Source: Neisseriaceae bacterium JH1-16 (lineage in GTDB: Bacteria > Pseudomonadota > Gammaproteobacteria > Burkholderiales > Chromobacteriaceae). Taken from it: a DNA stretch of 64,000 nucleotides. The stretch lies in contig JAPDNP010000004.1 of assembly GCA_025989215.1 (NCBI GenBank), positions 124,001 through 188,000 of the forward strand. The letters are read 5' to 3'. Positions 27,198-36,394 of this stretch are shown one piece after another. The position numbers and the translations under genes were made by a program. Within the stretch, counting starts at the first letter, position 1. Every line of letters begins with the position of its first letter. Under the pieces are notes generated by a model, which saw only the letters and a program-made list of their open reading frames with translations, was not told where the DNA came from and ran no database searches.

Positions 27198-28337
27198 CTA
27201 TTGTGCTACAGGGTCGGCCAGATGCCAATAGCCAGCCAGGTAGCCTTCGTACAAGAGCGCCAACATTGTCGCGGAAACCGCACTACCGGGTAACCGTCTC
27301 CGGTTTGCCAGCACCCGCCAGGACTCGTGATCGCCGAGCTCTGTCGCCAGTTTTTCCGCATTGCAATAAAACTGGTCCTCAATGTAGAGAATCTGACTCT
27401 TCAGATCAAGGACAATCCCATTCTGCATGGCGACTGAGGCGAATTCCTCCTCGTCGAGCTCGTCCTCGGGGGCGTCGTAGAACACGTGCGCCTTCGGCTC
27501 GGTGAGGTAATGTCCGAGAAAATCGGCAATTGTCGTTCTATCCCAGCGCAGCTCGGTGAGCATGCGGCCGACCTGGTCGATCATCGTATCGCTGATGCGC
27601 GCCGGTTCGTCCTGATAGCTCAGTGTCGGATCGGCATAGATACCATCGAGACAGACCTGATCCTGCAGGTAGACCAGGAACTGGGTGGCCAGCTCCTGAG
27701 CGGTCGGCGCGCGAAAACCGATCGAATAGGTCATGCCCGGCTCCAGCGCGACGCCGTAGTGGGCATAGCGCGGCGGCAGGTAAAGCATGTCGCCGTGCTC
27801 GAGGATGAACTCCTGTTCGCAATGGAACTCGCGCAGGATCTTCAGCGGCGCACCATCGACCAATTCCATTTGTTGCTGTGCGGAAATCTTCCAGCTCTTG
27901 CGCCCGCCGACCTGTAGCAAAAATACGTCATAGGAGTCGAAATGCGGGCCGACCGTGCCGCCCGGTGGCGCGTAACTGATCATCAGGTCGTCGAGCCGAG
28001 CGTAGGGAATGAAGTTAAAACGCCACAGGATGTCGGCGACGTGCGGCAGGTGGTGATTGACGTTCTGCACCAGCACGGTCCAGTCGCTTTCGGGCAGCTT
28101 CTTGAAGCGCGATGGTCGGAACGGACCGCTCTCCAGATGCCAGCGACCGCTGCGGCATTCGATCAGCCGCGATTCGACATCGTCCTGCTGGGCGAGCTCG
28201 GTCAGCCAGGTGAAATCGACCTGCGGGCCAACGTCGGTCAGCGCGCCACGAATCAGTAGGGGCTTCTTATGCCAGTAGTCGCGAAGAAACTCGGCCGGGC
28301 TCAGGCCGCCGAGCAGGGGGTGCGGGGTATGCTGCAT
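27198..28337 (-). CDS. roxA: JmjC-type ribosomal protein uL16 arginine hydroxylase (RoxA/YcfD)
   Basis: A 379-residue Fe(II)/2-oxoglutarate oxygenase. The iron ligands are His132 and Asp134 (GPHFDSYD) and His193 (PRYAHYG), in the same spacing as E. coli YcfD, which hydroxylates Arg81 of ribosomal protein L16. The C-terminal winged-helix dimerisation region is present. I chose the ATG giving MQHTPHPLLG, matching the family N-terminus; an ATG 39 bases upstream is possible. It stands alone, divergent from slyD. Confidence 0.92.
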   Translation of the reverse strand: MQHTPHPLLGGLSPAEFLRDYWHKKPLLIRGALTDVGPQVDFTWLTELAQQDDVESRLIECRSGRWHLESGPFRPSRFKKLPESDWTVLVQNVNHHLPHVADILWRFNFIPYARLDDLMISYAPPGGTVGPHFDSYDVFLLQVGGRKSWKISAQQQMELVDGAPLKILREFHCEQEFILEHGDMLYLPPRYAHYGVALEPGMTYSIGFRAPTAQELATQFLVYLQDQVCLDGIYADPTLSYQDEPARISDTMIDQVGRMLTELRWDRTTIADFLGHYLTEPKAHVFYDAPEDELDEEEFASVAMQNGIVLDLKSQILYIEDQFYCNAEKLATELGDHESWRVLANRRRLPGSAVSATMLALLYEGYLAGYWHLADPVAQ

Positions 28338-28508
28338 GGCTTTTTCGGGGGCTGCCAGGCCAGCCGCGGCGGGCAAACCGCAACTGCACTGACCTGATGG
28401 TTTACAATAGGGGCAAGGCGGCTTTCGCTCACGCCCCGCGGGGCCGAGAGAACACCGATCGCAACCGGTCTGTCAAGGCCGCTCAACTTCACACATACGG
28501 AACACCGC

Positions 28509-28988
28509 ATGCAAATCGCCAAAGACACCGTAGTGTCGCTGCACTACGAAATGTACGACGCCGACAACAACCTGCTCGACAAGACCGAAGAGCCGATCAG
28601 CTACCTGCACGGCGGCTACGACGGCATCTTCCCGCTGGTCGAGGAAGCGCTGCAAGGCAAGAACGTCGGCGACAGCGTGGATGTGACCATGCAGCCGGAC
28701 GATGCTTTCGGTGAGCCGGACGAAGAACTGGTTCGCTCCGAGCCGCTGGACGTGTTCCCGGCCGATGTCGAAGTCGGCATGATGTTCGAAGCCGACGATC
28801 CGGAAACCGGCGACGTGCTGGTATTCCGCGTGGTCGACATCGCCGAAGGCAAGGCTATCGTTGACGCCAACCACCCGCTGGCCGGCCAGAAAGTGCGCTT
28901 CGTTGCCAAGGTATCCGAAGTGCGCGCTGCCAGCGCTGACGAAGTCGCCCACGGCCACGCCCACGGCGAACACGGTCACCACCACTAA
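28509..28988 (+). CDS. slyD: FKBP-type peptidyl-prolyl isomerase SlyD
   Basis: A 159-residue PPIase/chaperone with an FKBP domain interrupted by the IF chaperone insert (about residues 70-125) and a His-rich tail (HGHAHGEHGHHH) that binds Ni2+ in known SlyD and feeds hydrogenase or urease maturation. The tail is shorter than in E. coli and lacks the cysteines. The start MQIAKDTVVSLHYEM matches the family. Confidence 0.95.
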   Translation: MQIAKDTVVSLHYEMYDADNNLLDKTEEPISYLHGGYDGIFPLVEEALQGKNVGDSVDVTMQPDDAFGEPDEELVRSEPLDVFPADVEVGMMFEADDPETGDVLVFRVVDIAEGKAIVDANHPLAGQKVRFVAKVSEVRAASADEVAHGHAHGEHGHHH

Positions 28989-29040
28989 GCCGTTCGGCTT
29001 AGCGGGGAACAACGGGTCAGCCCACGGGCTGGCCCGTTTT
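28986..29040 (+). terminator. Hairpins after slyD
   Basis: A small stem TAAGCCG/CGGCTTA overlaps the stop codon, followed by a strong stem ACGGGTCAGCCC/GGGCTGGCCCGT with TTTT at 29012-29040. Confidence 0.8.
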
Positions 29041-29043
29041 GCG

Positions 29044-29796
29044 TCATGTCGGTTTGCGCGCCAGCCGCAGCACGCCGGCAAGCGCCACCAGCGCCAGCGC
29101 CATGCGCAGCCACACCTCCTCGTGATGGCCGTGCAATTGCAGCACCACCCAGGCGGTATAGCCCGCGCTCAGCACCGCCACCAGCACGGCAAAGCGCTGC
29201 ACGCCCGGCCGCGACAGGCGCAGCCAGCCGAACCGCTCGAACCAGAGCGTCGCCACACCCCAGCCGACCAGCGAACCGGCGACCAGATCGATCGGCCAGT
29301 GCACGCCGATCGCGATACGCGACAGCATCACCAGCAGCGCGCCGACGATGGTCCAGCGCAATGCCGGCCGCTCCGGCCACAACCACAGCAGGCAGACCAC
29401 CAGATAGCTCGACGCCATCGCATGCCCGGACGGGAAGGAACCATTGCCCGGCGGCACGTCGAGCAGGGTGACGCTGCCCGGCGGCAGCACCAGGAACGGG
29501 CGCGGCTCGGCGAAACCGGCCTTCATCACGATCGCCAGCAGCATGATCGGCAGCGAAGCGAGCAGCAGCGCCGCCAGCCGTTCCGGCTGACGCAGGCCGA
29601 GCAGGATCACGATCATCAGCACGCTCGGCCAGTCGCCGAACACCGAGGCGATCCGCCACAACGGCGCAGGCACAGCGGCCAGCGCATGGTGGCCGGCCAG
29701 GAACAGCGCGACGTTCAGTTGGGGGGCGAGGAACAGCAAAACGGTCAGCGGCACCAGCAGCAGCAGGGGCCAGACGGTGGACAGGCGTTGCAACAC
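29044..29796 (-). CDS. PAP2-family membrane phosphatase
   Basis: A polytopic protein of about 250 residues in the phosphatidic acid phosphatase/lipid phosphatase superfamily. The three conserved blocks are visible: KAGFAEPRP, PSGHAMASS and SRIAIGVHWPIDLVAG, giving the catalytic His residues. Likely substrates are lipid diphosphates or undecaprenyl pyrophosphate. No ATG is available; I prefer the GTG at 29796 (GGAG five bases before), though TTG at 29793 or 29895 are possible. The latter would overlap prmC. The protein continues with extra hydrophobic helices at the C-terminus. Confidence 0.85.
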   Translation of the reverse strand: MLQRLSTVWPLLLLVPLTVLLFLAPQLNVALFLAGHHALAAVPAPLWRIASVFGDWPSVLMIVILLGLRQPERLAALLLASLPIMLLAIVMKAGFAEPRPFLVLPPGSVTLLDVPPGNGSFPSGHAMASSYLVVCLLWLWPERPALRWTIVGALLVMLSRIAIGVHWPIDLVAGSLVGWGVATLWFERFGWLRLSRPGVQRFAVLVAVLSAGYTAWVVLQLHGHHEEVWLRMALALVALAGVLRLARKPT

Positions 29797-29851
29797 AAAC
29801 ACTCCAACAACAAGGTTGACCGAACTCCGCCCGGTAGGCGAGGCAGCCGTA

Positions 29852-30673
29852 TCAAGTGGGCTGACGCCCGACGGTGAGCCGGTCGAGTCCGGCAAGATCG
29901 CTCAGCGTCGCGACCTCGACCAGGCCGGCAGCGACAAACAAGGCGCGCACCGCCTCGCCCTGGTCGAAGCCGTGCTCGACCATCAGCCAGCCGCCCGGCA
30001 GCAGGCGGGCCGGCGCGCCGGCAGCCAGTTCACGCAAGCAAGATAGGCCGTCGGCGAAATCGGTCAGTGCCCCACCCGGTTCGAAGCGCAGATCGCCTTC
30101 GGCCAAGTGGTGGTCGCCGGCGGCGATGTACGGCGGGTTGGACACGATCAGATCGAATCGTTCGGCCGCGTCCGGCAGCGCCTGATACCAGCTGCCCTGG
30201 CTGACTGCGACGCTCGCGCCGAGTGCAGCGGCATTGGCCTGCGCCACAGCCAGCGCGTCGGCCGACAGGTCGCTGGCGCTGACTCGCCAGGTGGGCGCTT
30301 CCAGCGCCAGCGTCACCGCGATGATGCCGCTGCCGGTACCGAAGTCGTGCGCGCGCACCGGACGGCCCCGCCCTGCCCGCTCCAGCGCCGCCTCGACTAG
30401 GTGCTCGGTTTCGGGACGCGGGATCAGCACCGCCGGCGACACCGCGAAGTCGCGGCCATAGAACTCGCGGCTGCCGAGCAGATAGGCGATCGGCTCCCCG
30501 GCGCGGCGCCGTTCGGCCAACGCGGTGAAGCGCGCGGCGCTGTCGGCGTCGAGTTCGCGCTCCGGCGCGGCGATCAGTTGCACGTGACTGAGCCCGGTCA
30601 CCTGCTGCAGCAGCAGACGGGCTTCGAGGCGCGGCAGCGCCGCCGTTACGAGTAATTGCTGGATCGTCGTCAT
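29852..30673 (-). CDS. prmC: Peptide chain release factor N5-glutamine methyltransferase
   Basis: A 273-residue class I SAM-dependent methyltransferase that methylates the GGQ glutamine of RF1 and RF2. The SAM motif is DFGTGSGIIAVTLAL and the catalytic NPPY motif is intact, preceded by the family N-terminal helical domain and IPRPETEHLV. Its ATG overlaps the mgtE stop (TGATG). prfA, the usual neighbour of prmC, is absent from this window. A copy of the repeated word is at 30512-30521. Confidence 0.95.
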   Translation of the reverse strand: MTTIQQLLVTAALPRLEARLLLQQVTGLSHVQLIAAPERELDADSAARFTALAERRRAGEPIAYLLGSREFYGRDFAVSPAVLIPRPETEHLVEAALERAGRGRPVRAHDFGTGSGIIAVTLALEAPTWRVSASDLSADALAVAQANAAALGASVAVSQGSWYQALPDAAERFDLIVSNPPYIAAGDHHLAEGDLRFEPGGALTDFADGLSCLRELAAGAPARLLPGGWLMVEHGFDQGEAVRALFVAAGLVEVATLSDLAGLDRLTVGRQPT

Positions 30674-32130
30674 CACATCAGGAACAGCGAGGCCAGGCCA
30701 AGGAAGATGAAGAAACCGCCCGAATCGGTGCAGGCGGTGATCAGCACGCTGGAGCCCAGCGCCGGATCACGGCCGAATTTCTGCATCAGCGTGGGGATCA
30801 GCACCCCCATCGTGGCGGCGAGCACCAGGTTCAGCGTCATCGCCACGGTCATCACCAGGCCCAGCGCGAAGCTGTGGTACAGCACCCACGCCATTACGCC
30901 GATCACCCCGCCCCAGATCAGGCCATTGATCACGCTGACGCCGAGCTCCTTGCGCCATAGCCGCCAGGCCTGGCCGACCTGCATCTGGCCCATCGCCAGC
31001 GCGCGCACGATCATGGTGATGGTCTGATTGCCGGAGTTGCCGCCGATACCGGCGACGATAGGCATCAGCGCGGCCAGCGCGACCAGTTGCTGGATCGAGT
31101 GTTCGAACGCGCCGATCACCCGGCTGGCGACGAAGGCGGTGCACAGATTGATCGCCAGCCACGCCCAGCGGTTCTTCAACGAGTCGATCACCGGCGCGAA
31201 CAGGTCTTCCTCCTCCTTCAAGCCGGCCATGTTTAGCATGTCGGTCTCGGACTCCTCGCGGATCACGTCGAGCATTTCGTCGACGGTGACACGACCGATC
31301 AGCTTGCCGTTGCCGTCGACCACCGGGGCGGTGATCAGGTCGTAACGCTCGAACGCGAGTGCAGCGTCTTCGGCGTGGTCGTCCGGATGGAAGGTGACCA
31401 CCTCGGTGGCCATCACCTCGGACACTTCGGCATCGGGGTCAGAGACAAGCAACTTCCTGATCGACAACACGCCCTTGAGGATGTCGTCGTCGTCGATCAC
31501 GAAGATCTTGTCGGTATGGTCGGGCAACTCGTCGAAGCGGCGCAGGTAGCGCAGCACCACCTCGCAGGACACGTCGGCGCGGATCTTCACCAGCTCGAAG
31601 TCCATCAGCGCGCCGACCTGGTCCTCCTGATAGGACAGCACCGACTGCAGCTGCGCGCGCTCTTCCTCGTCGAGCGAGCCCATCACCTCGTACACCACCT
31701 GGCGCGGCAGGTCCGGCGCCAGATCGGCCAGTTCGTCGGCGTCGAGGTCTTCGACCGCGGCGACCAGCTCGTCGCTGTCCATCGCCTCGATCAGCGATTC
31801 GCGTACCGCGTCGGACACTTCGAGCAGGATCTCGCCGTCGTCCTCGCTCCTGACCAGCTCCCAGACCAGCAGGCGGTCGTCGAGCGGCAACGATTCGAGG
31901 ATGTAGGCGATGTCGGCCGGGTGCAGCTGGGCGAGCTTCTGCTGCAGCTCGGTCAGGTTCTGTCGGTGCAACAGGTTTTCGACCAGCTGCTGCTTGTCGG
32001 CCGGTTCCTGGCGGGACTCTTCCTGCCGGTGGACGAGCTCCTCCACCAGGCGATGCCGCTCCAGCAGTTTCTGTACCTGGGAAAGACTGTCTTGCAGACG
32101 ATCGGTGGGTTTTCTTTCGACTACCGTCAT
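30673..32130 (-). CDS. mgtE: Magnesium transporter MgtE
   Basis: A 485-residue channel-like Mg2+ transporter with a cytosolic N domain rich in acidic residues, a CBS pair (MATEVVTFHPDD...APVVDGNGKLIGRVTVDEMLDVI) and five transmembrane helices with the conserved NSGNQ pore segment. In MgtE the N and CBS domains bind Mg2+ and close the pore when the ion is replete. The start ATG at 32130 is preceded by an excellent AAGGAGG. prmC is cotranscribed. Confidence 0.95.
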   Translation of the reverse strand: MTVVERKPTDRLQDSLSQVQKLLERHRLVEELVHRQEESRQEPADKQQLVENLLHRQNLTELQQKLAQLHPADIAYILESLPLDDRLLVWELVRSEDDGEILLEVSDAVRESLIEAMDSDELVAAVEDLDADELADLAPDLPRQVVYEVMGSLDEEERAQLQSVLSYQEDQVGALMDFELVKIRADVSCEVVLRYLRRFDELPDHTDKIFVIDDDDILKGVLSIRKLLVSDPDAEVSEVMATEVVTFHPDDHAEDAALAFERYDLITAPVVDGNGKLIGRVTVDEMLDVIREESETDMLNMAGLKEEEDLFAPVIDSLKNRWAWLAINLCTAFVASRVIGAFEHSIQQLVALAALMPIVAGIGGNSGNQTITMIVRALAMGQMQVGQAWRLWRKELGVSVINGLIWGGVIGVMAWVLYHSFALGLVMTVAMTLNLVLAATMGVLIPTLMQKFGRDPALGSSVLITACTDSGGFFIFLGLASLFLM

Positions 32131-32358
32131 GCACGCCTCCTTCCGCCGTTGCGGCGGAGGTGGCTTGTGGCACACCAACGGTCAAACGGCCGGAATCAAA
32201 TCGGGGTAGTAAAACGACTACGTATTAAGGGATAACTGGGCAAGTCCATGGTCAAACCGCGCGCCAAGCGCGGTCGAAGACGGAAAACGGGCGATTTTAC
32301 CACAATGGCGACTGGACCGGCCAGGCAGGCGGCCTGGGCCGCGGCGGCAGAAAAGGGA

Positions 32359-32388
32359 AAGGTTGGCCGAAACGCTTCGGCCAACCTT
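32359..32388. repeat. Inverted pair of the uptake-like word, forming a terminator after mtgA
   Basis: AAGGTTGGCCGAA (32359-32371) and TTCGGCCAACCTT (32376-32388) are perfect 13-base inverted copies with a four-base loop. On the minus strand the hairpin is followed by TTTCCCTTTT, so it can terminate the aroE-mtgA transcript. Confidence 0.92.
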
Positions 32389-32407
32389 GATAGGCAGTTC
32401 AGACGGC

Positions 32408-33091
32408 TCAGGGCACGTCAGCGTAGCGCATCCGCGCGGCGATGATACGGGTCTTCCTGGCGAGCCCCCGCGCATTGCGGTGGTCGTCGTAATAGCGCGG
32501 ATTGGGCACCATCGCGGCGAGCTTGGCCGCCTGGAAGGTCGACAGGCTGGCCGCATTGCTGCGGAAGTAGTGGCGGCTGGCCGCCTCGGCGCCGAACACG
32601 CCGTTGCCCCACTCGATCACGTTCAGATAAATCTCGAAGATGCGGCGCTTGTCCATCACCGTTTCGAGCATCACCGTGATCACCGCCTCCTCGGCCTTGC
32701 GCCACGGCGTCTTCCTGCTCGACAGGAACAGGTTCTTCGCCAGTTGCTGGCTGATGGTCGACCCGCCGGCGACGATGCGCCCCTGCTTGAGGTTCTTCTG
32801 GAACGCCGCCTCGATACCGTCCCAGTCGAAGCCCTCATGGTCGACGAACTTGGCGTCCTCGGCGGCGACGATCGCCCGCTTGAGGTTGGACGAAATACGC
32901 TCGTACGGCACCCACTGCTGGCGCAGCTCGGCCTCGGGGTCGTCCTCTTTCAGCACCGTCAGCCGCTCGGTCATGAAGGAACTGGCCGAGGGGTTGTAGT
33001 AACGCCAGTAGACGATGTGACCGAAGATCCACAGGTTGTACAGCAAAAGGGCGGCAAATAATGCCGCCCCAATCTTGAGCAAGAGTCGCAT
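32408..33091 (-). CDS. mtgA: Monofunctional biosynthetic peptidoglycan transglycosylase
   Basis: A GT51 family glycosyltransferase of 227 residues, anchored by one N-terminal helix and polymerising lipid II into glycan strands. EDAKF holds catalytic Glu78, and GGSTISQQLAKNLF, RKAEEAV and the second acidic motif EIYLNVIEWGNG are all present. The ATG lies three bases after the aroE stop, so the two genes are cotranscribed. Confidence 0.96.
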   Translation of the reverse strand: MRLLLKIGAALFAALLLYNLWIFGHIVYWRYYNPSASSFMTERLTVLKEDDPEAELRQQWVPYERISSNLKRAIVAAEDAKFVDHEGFDWDGIEAAFQKNLKQGRIVAGGSTISQQLAKNLFLSSRKTPWRKAEEAVITVMLETVMDKRRIFEIYLNVIEWGNGVFGAEAASRHYFRSNAASLSTFQAAKLAAMVPNPRYYDDHRNARGLARKTRIIAARMRYADVP

Positions 33092-33094
33092 CGG

Positions 33095-33916
33095 TCAGGC
33101 GAGCAGATCCCGCAGTTCGTTGGTGACCTTGCGGGTGTCCGGCTGGATGCCGCGCCAGATGCGGAACGACTCGGCCGCCTGTTCGACCAGCATACCGAGG
33201 CCGTCGGCCAGCATGCCGGCGTTTTCGGTCTGCGCGCGGCGCAGGAACGGGGTCAGGCCCTTGCTGTACACCATGTCGTAGGCGAGCGTGCGCGCCGTGA
33301 ACAGGCCGGCCGGGATCGGCGGCAGTTCGTTGGACAGGCTGGTGGAGGTCGCGTTGATGACGATGTCGAACTGACGGCCGTTCAGCGCATCGTAGCCGAC
33401 CGCTTCGATCTTGCCCTCGGCGGAGAACTGGTGCGCCAGCGCCTCGGCCTTGATCAGGGTGCGGTTGGCGATGGTCAGCGCCGCCGGCTTTTCGGCCAGG
33501 ATCGGGCCGAGCACACCGCGCACCGCGCCGCCGGCGCCGAGGATCAGCACGCGCTGGCCGGCGATCGGGAAGTCGAGGTTGGTGACGATGTCGCGCACCA
33601 GGCCGACGCCGTCGGTGTTGTCGCCGTAGATCTTGCCGTCCTTGAAGGTCAGCGTGTTGACCGCTTCGGCCGCGCGGGCGCGGTCGGTCAGCTCGGTGGC
33701 CAGACGGAAGGCATTGCCCTTGAACGGCAGGGTGATGTTGAGGCCCTTGGCGCCGTCCTGGATGAACTGGCCGACTACTTCGTCGAACTTGTCCAGATCG
33801 GCGTACAGCCGGTCGTACTGGATGGTCTGTTCGGTCTGGCGAGCGAACTCGGCATGGATGAACGGGGACTGGCTGTGGGAAACCGGGTTCCCGATGACGG
33901 CGTAGCGGTCAGTCAT
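33095..33916 (-). CDS. aroE: Shikimate dehydrogenase (NADP+)
   Basis: A 273-residue two-domain enzyme reducing 3-dehydroshikimate in aromatic amino acid synthesis. SHSQSP (13-18) binds substrate, Lys66 (LPFKGNA) and Asp102 (DNTDG) are the catalytic pair, and GAGGAVRG plus ANRT mark NADP binding. A longer frame upstream would read into the rhodanese spacer and is rejected in favour of MTDRYAVIGNPV. Confidence 0.96.
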   Translation of the reverse strand: MTDRYAVIGNPVSHSQSPFIHAEFARQTEQTIQYDRLYADLDKFDEVVGQFIQDGAKGLNITLPFKGNAFRLATELTDRARAAEAVNTLTFKDGKIYGDNTDGVGLVRDIVTNLDFPIAGQRVLILGAGGAVRGVLGPILAEKPAALTIANRTLIKAEALAHQFSAEGKIEAVGYDALNGRQFDIVINATSTSLSNELPPIPAGLFTARTLAYDMVYSKGLTPFLRRAQTENAGMLADGLGMLVEQAAESFRIWRGIQPDTRKVTNELRDLLA

Positions 33917-34021
33917 GATCTGTCTTCTTGAATGGGGTAAATAGCGTCGGCCGCACGCGGCCAAATCAAATCGGGTCCACTTTGCCGCGACTGGGCGCAA
34001 ACATCAAGGCAGCGGCGTGGA

Positions 34022-34474
34022 TCAACCCTGCTGCCACGGCAGGCCATGCGCCTTCCAGCCGCTGACGGTGCCGCGATGGCCCTGCTCGTCCTTGTCGCCC
34101 TCGAAGCCTTCGAGCACGTTGTACACCCGGGCATAACCGGCCGCCTGCGCGAGACGCGCCGCCTCGTCCGAGCGGGCGCCGCTGCGGCACATGAACAGCA
34201 CGGTCGCCTCGGCGGGCACCGCGGCGCTCAGTTGCGCGGCGAAGTTGGGGTTGGGCTGCATGCCCGGGTAGCTGCGCAACTCGATGCGCAAGGCTTCGGG
34301 CACCACGCCGACGAACTGCCATTCGGCGGCGCTGCGCACGTCGACCAGCACCACGCCAGGCTGCTGCTCGCGCAGCGCCTGCGCCTCGGGCGGCGTCAGC
34401 GCGCCACTATAGGGCAGGCCAAGCTGACGGCCGCGCTCGGCCGCCTGCGTCAGGATGAAAGCGAGATCACTCAT
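34022..34474 (-). CDS. Single-domain rhodanese-like protein
   Basis: A 150-residue rhodanese-fold protein with the loop MCRSGARS, Cys96 being the likely persulfide-forming residue. Family members transfer sulfane sulfur to cyanide or thiol acceptors; the physiological acceptor is unknown. The N-terminal YSGALTPPEAQALRE resembles the PspE/GlpE-like betaproteobacterial group. It precedes aroE by about 105 bases on the same strand and is divergent from the glnA control region. Confidence 0.9.
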   Translation of the reverse strand: MSDLAFILTQAAERGRQLGLPYSGALTPPEAQALREQQPGVVLVDVRSAAEWQFVGVVPEALRIELRSYPGMQPNPNFAAQLSAAVPAEATVLFMCRSGARSDEAARLAQAAGYARVYNVLEGFEGDKDEQGHRGTVSGWKAHGLPWQQG

Positions 34475-34596
34475 TTCTGGGGTCCTTTGTGTAGTTTGGC
34501 CGCGTCCGTATTGGTGAAATTGTCGCCGGGCGGCCTGACACGACCCGGCCTTGCGGCCACGGGTCTGACACTGCGTTCCATTATTCAGCAAAGCGA

Positions 34597-34676
34597 TGCA
34601 CCGCGGCAATGCACGCTCGTCGCCACACCGCGCACCAATACGGTGCATCTTTCTATTGATGCACCAAAATGAAGCG
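34597..34676 (+). promoter_or_regulatory. Cluster of NtrC-type sites upstream of glnA
   Basis: The consensus is TGCACC-N5-GGTGCA. I see CGCACC-AATAC-GGTGCA at 34631-34647 (one mismatch), TGCACC-GCGGC-AATGCA at 34597-34613 (two mismatches), and a strong half-site TGCACC at 34660-34665. They sit 75-145 bases upstream of the -24 element, the usual enhancer range. Confidence 0.85.
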
Positions 34677-34739
34677 TCGCAAACGGCATGACGCGGCTTT
34701 TTTCCTGTGCCAGAATGGTTTGTCCCTCGGTTTAAGGGC

Positions 34740-34756
34740 TGGCACGGTTCCTGCTT
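34740..34756 (+). promoter_or_regulatory. Sigma-54 (-24/-12) promoter of glnA
   Basis: TGGCACGGTTCCTGCTT has the invariant GG and GC exactly ten bases apart and differs from consensus TTGC only by CTGC. It lies about 60 bases before the glnA ATG. Confidence 0.9.
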
Positions 34757-34817
34757 GACCCTGTTTGTAGAAATTTAACTTCCGACTTTCATCGCGCCTA
34801 GCGCAGGAGAAAACATC

Positions 34818-36236
34818 ATGGCGGTTGCGAACGTTTTGAAGATGATCCAGGACAACGACGTTAAATTCGTTGACCTGCGTTTCACCGACACCAAGGGTAA
34901 AGAACAGCACGTATCGATCCCGGCCCGCATCCTGGTCGAAGACGGCGAAGAGTGGTTCGAACGCGGCCACGCCTTCGACGGTTCGTCGATCGCCGGCTGG
35001 AAAGGCATCCAGGCTTCCGACATGCTGCTGATGGCCGACCCGGCCACCGCCAACATCGACCCGTTCTTCGACGAGCCGACCCTGTTCATGTCCTGCGACG
35101 TGGTCGACCCGGCCGACGGCAAAGGCTACGACCGCGACCCGCGCTCGATCGCCAAGCGCGCCGAAGCCTACCTGAAGGCCACCGGCATCGGTGACACCGC
35201 CTACTTCGGTCCGGAACCGGAATTCTTCATCTTCGACAGCGTGACCTGGAACACCGACATGTCCGGCACCTTCGTGAAGATCAACGCCGAAGAAGCGGCC
35301 TGGTCGTCCGGCAAGGACTACGAAGGCGGCAACATGGGCCACCGTCCGGGCGTGAAGGGCGGCTACTTCCCGGTACCGCCGGTCGATTCCTCGCAAGACC
35401 TGCGTTCGGCCATGGTGCTGATCCTGGAAGAGCTGGGCGTGCCGGTTGAAGTGCACCACCACGAAGTGGCTACCGCCGGCCAGAACGAAATCGGCACCAA
35501 GTTCAGCACGCTGACCCAGCGCGCCGACTGGACCCAGATCCTGAAGTACGTAGTACACAACGTGGCACACAGCTACGGCAAGACCGCGACCTTCATGCCG
35601 AAGCCGATCGTTGGCGACAACGGTTCGGGCATGCACGTGCACCAGTCGATCTGGAAAGACGGCCAAAACCTGTTCGCCGGCGACGGCTACGGTGGCCTGT
35701 CGGAAACCGCGCTGTACTACATCGGCGGCATCATCAAGCACGCCAAGGCGCTGAACGCGATCACCAACCCGGGCACCAACTCGTACAAGCGTCTGGTTCC
35801 GCACTACGAAGCTCCGGTGAAACTGGCTTACTCGGCGAAAAACCGCTCGGCCTCGATCCGCATCCCGCACGTGGCGAACCCGAAAGGCCGCCGCATCGAA
35901 GCGCGCTTCCCGGATCCGCTGGCTAACCCGTACCTGTGTTTCTCGGCCCTGATGATGGCCGGTCTGGACGGTATCCAGAACAAGATCCACCCGGGCGATG
36001 CAGCCGACAAGAACCTGTACGACCTGCCGCCGGAAGAAGACAAGCTGATCCCGACCGTGTGCGCCAGCCTGGAAGAAGCCCTGGCCGCGCTGGAAGCCGA
36101 CCACGAGTTCCTGACCCGCGGTGGCGTGTTCAGCAAAGACTGGATCGAGTCGTACATCGAGCTGAAGATGGAAGAGGTCAACCTGACCCGCATGACCACC
36201 CACCCGGTGGAATTCCAGATGTACTACAGCCTGTAA
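34818..36236 (+). CDS. glnA: Glutamine synthetase type I
   Basis: A 472-residue GSI-beta enzyme that ligates ammonia to glutamate at the expense of [46 protein letters not shown] and the adenylylation loop NLYDLPPEE (Tyr401) are present, so it should be regulated by GlnE adenylylation and feedback. NtrC/sigma-54 promoter upstream indicates nitrogen-starvation induction; glnL and glnG follow 4 kb downstream. Confidence 0.98.
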   Translation: MAVANVLKMIQDNDVKFVDLRFTDTKGKEQHVSIPARILVEDGEEWFERGHAFDGSSIAGWKGIQASDMLLMADPATANIDPFFDEPTLFMSCDVVDPADGKGYDRDPRSIAKRAEAYLKATGIGDTAYFGPEPEFFIFDSVTWNTDMSGTFVKINAEEAAWSSGKDYEGGNMGHRPGVKGGYFPVPPVDSSQDLRSAMVLILEELGVPVEVHHHEVATAGQNEIGTKFSTLTQRADWTQILKYVVHNVAHSYGKTATFMPKPIVGDNGSGMHVHQSIWKDGQNLFAGDGYGGLSETALYYIGGIIKHAKALNAITNPGTNSYKRLVPHYEAPVKLAYSAKNRSASIRIPHVANPKGRRIEARFPDPLANPYLCFSALMMAGLDGIQNKIHPGDAADKNLYDLPPEEDKLIPTVCASLEEALAALEADHEFLTRGGVFSKDWIESYIELKMEEVNLTRMTTHPVEFQMYYSL

Positions 36237-36260
36237 TAGTTTCAGGTTCGACCCTGTGAC

Positions 36261-36286
36261 ACGGCAGCTTCGGCTGCCGTTTTTTA
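36261..36286 (+). terminator. Terminator of glnA
   Basis: Stem ACGGCAGC/GCTGCCGT with TTCG loop followed by T6. Confidence 0.95.
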
Positions 36287-36302
36287 TGGGCGAGCGTCGC
36301 GA

Positions 36303-36335
36303 CAAGGTTGGCCGAATCCCGTTCGGCCAACCTTG
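36303..36335. repeat. Inverted pair of the uptake-like word between glnA and ycaQ
   Basis: CAAGGTTGGCCGAA (36303-36316) and TTCGGCCAACCTTG (36322-36335) are perfect 14-base inverted copies, lying between the glnA terminator and the terminator of the converging ycaQ. Confidence 0.93.
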
Positions 36336-36345
36336 CGCCCATGAA

Positions 36346-36376
36346 AAAATCCCCGCCCTGCCCGGACGGGGATTTT
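36346..36376 (-). terminator. Terminator of ycaQ
   Basis: Stem AAAATCCCCG/CGGGGATTTT, T-run on the minus strand. Confidence 0.88.
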
Positions 36377-36394
36377 GCATTTTGGCCGGCTCGC

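Larger units (their letters stand above)
34475..34817. other. 343-base intergenic control region between rhodanese and glnA
   Basis: This non-coding stretch carries the rhodanese promoter side and, toward glnA, three NtrC-type sites and a sigma-54 promoter (annotated separately). I see no additional gene in it. Confidence 0.8.
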
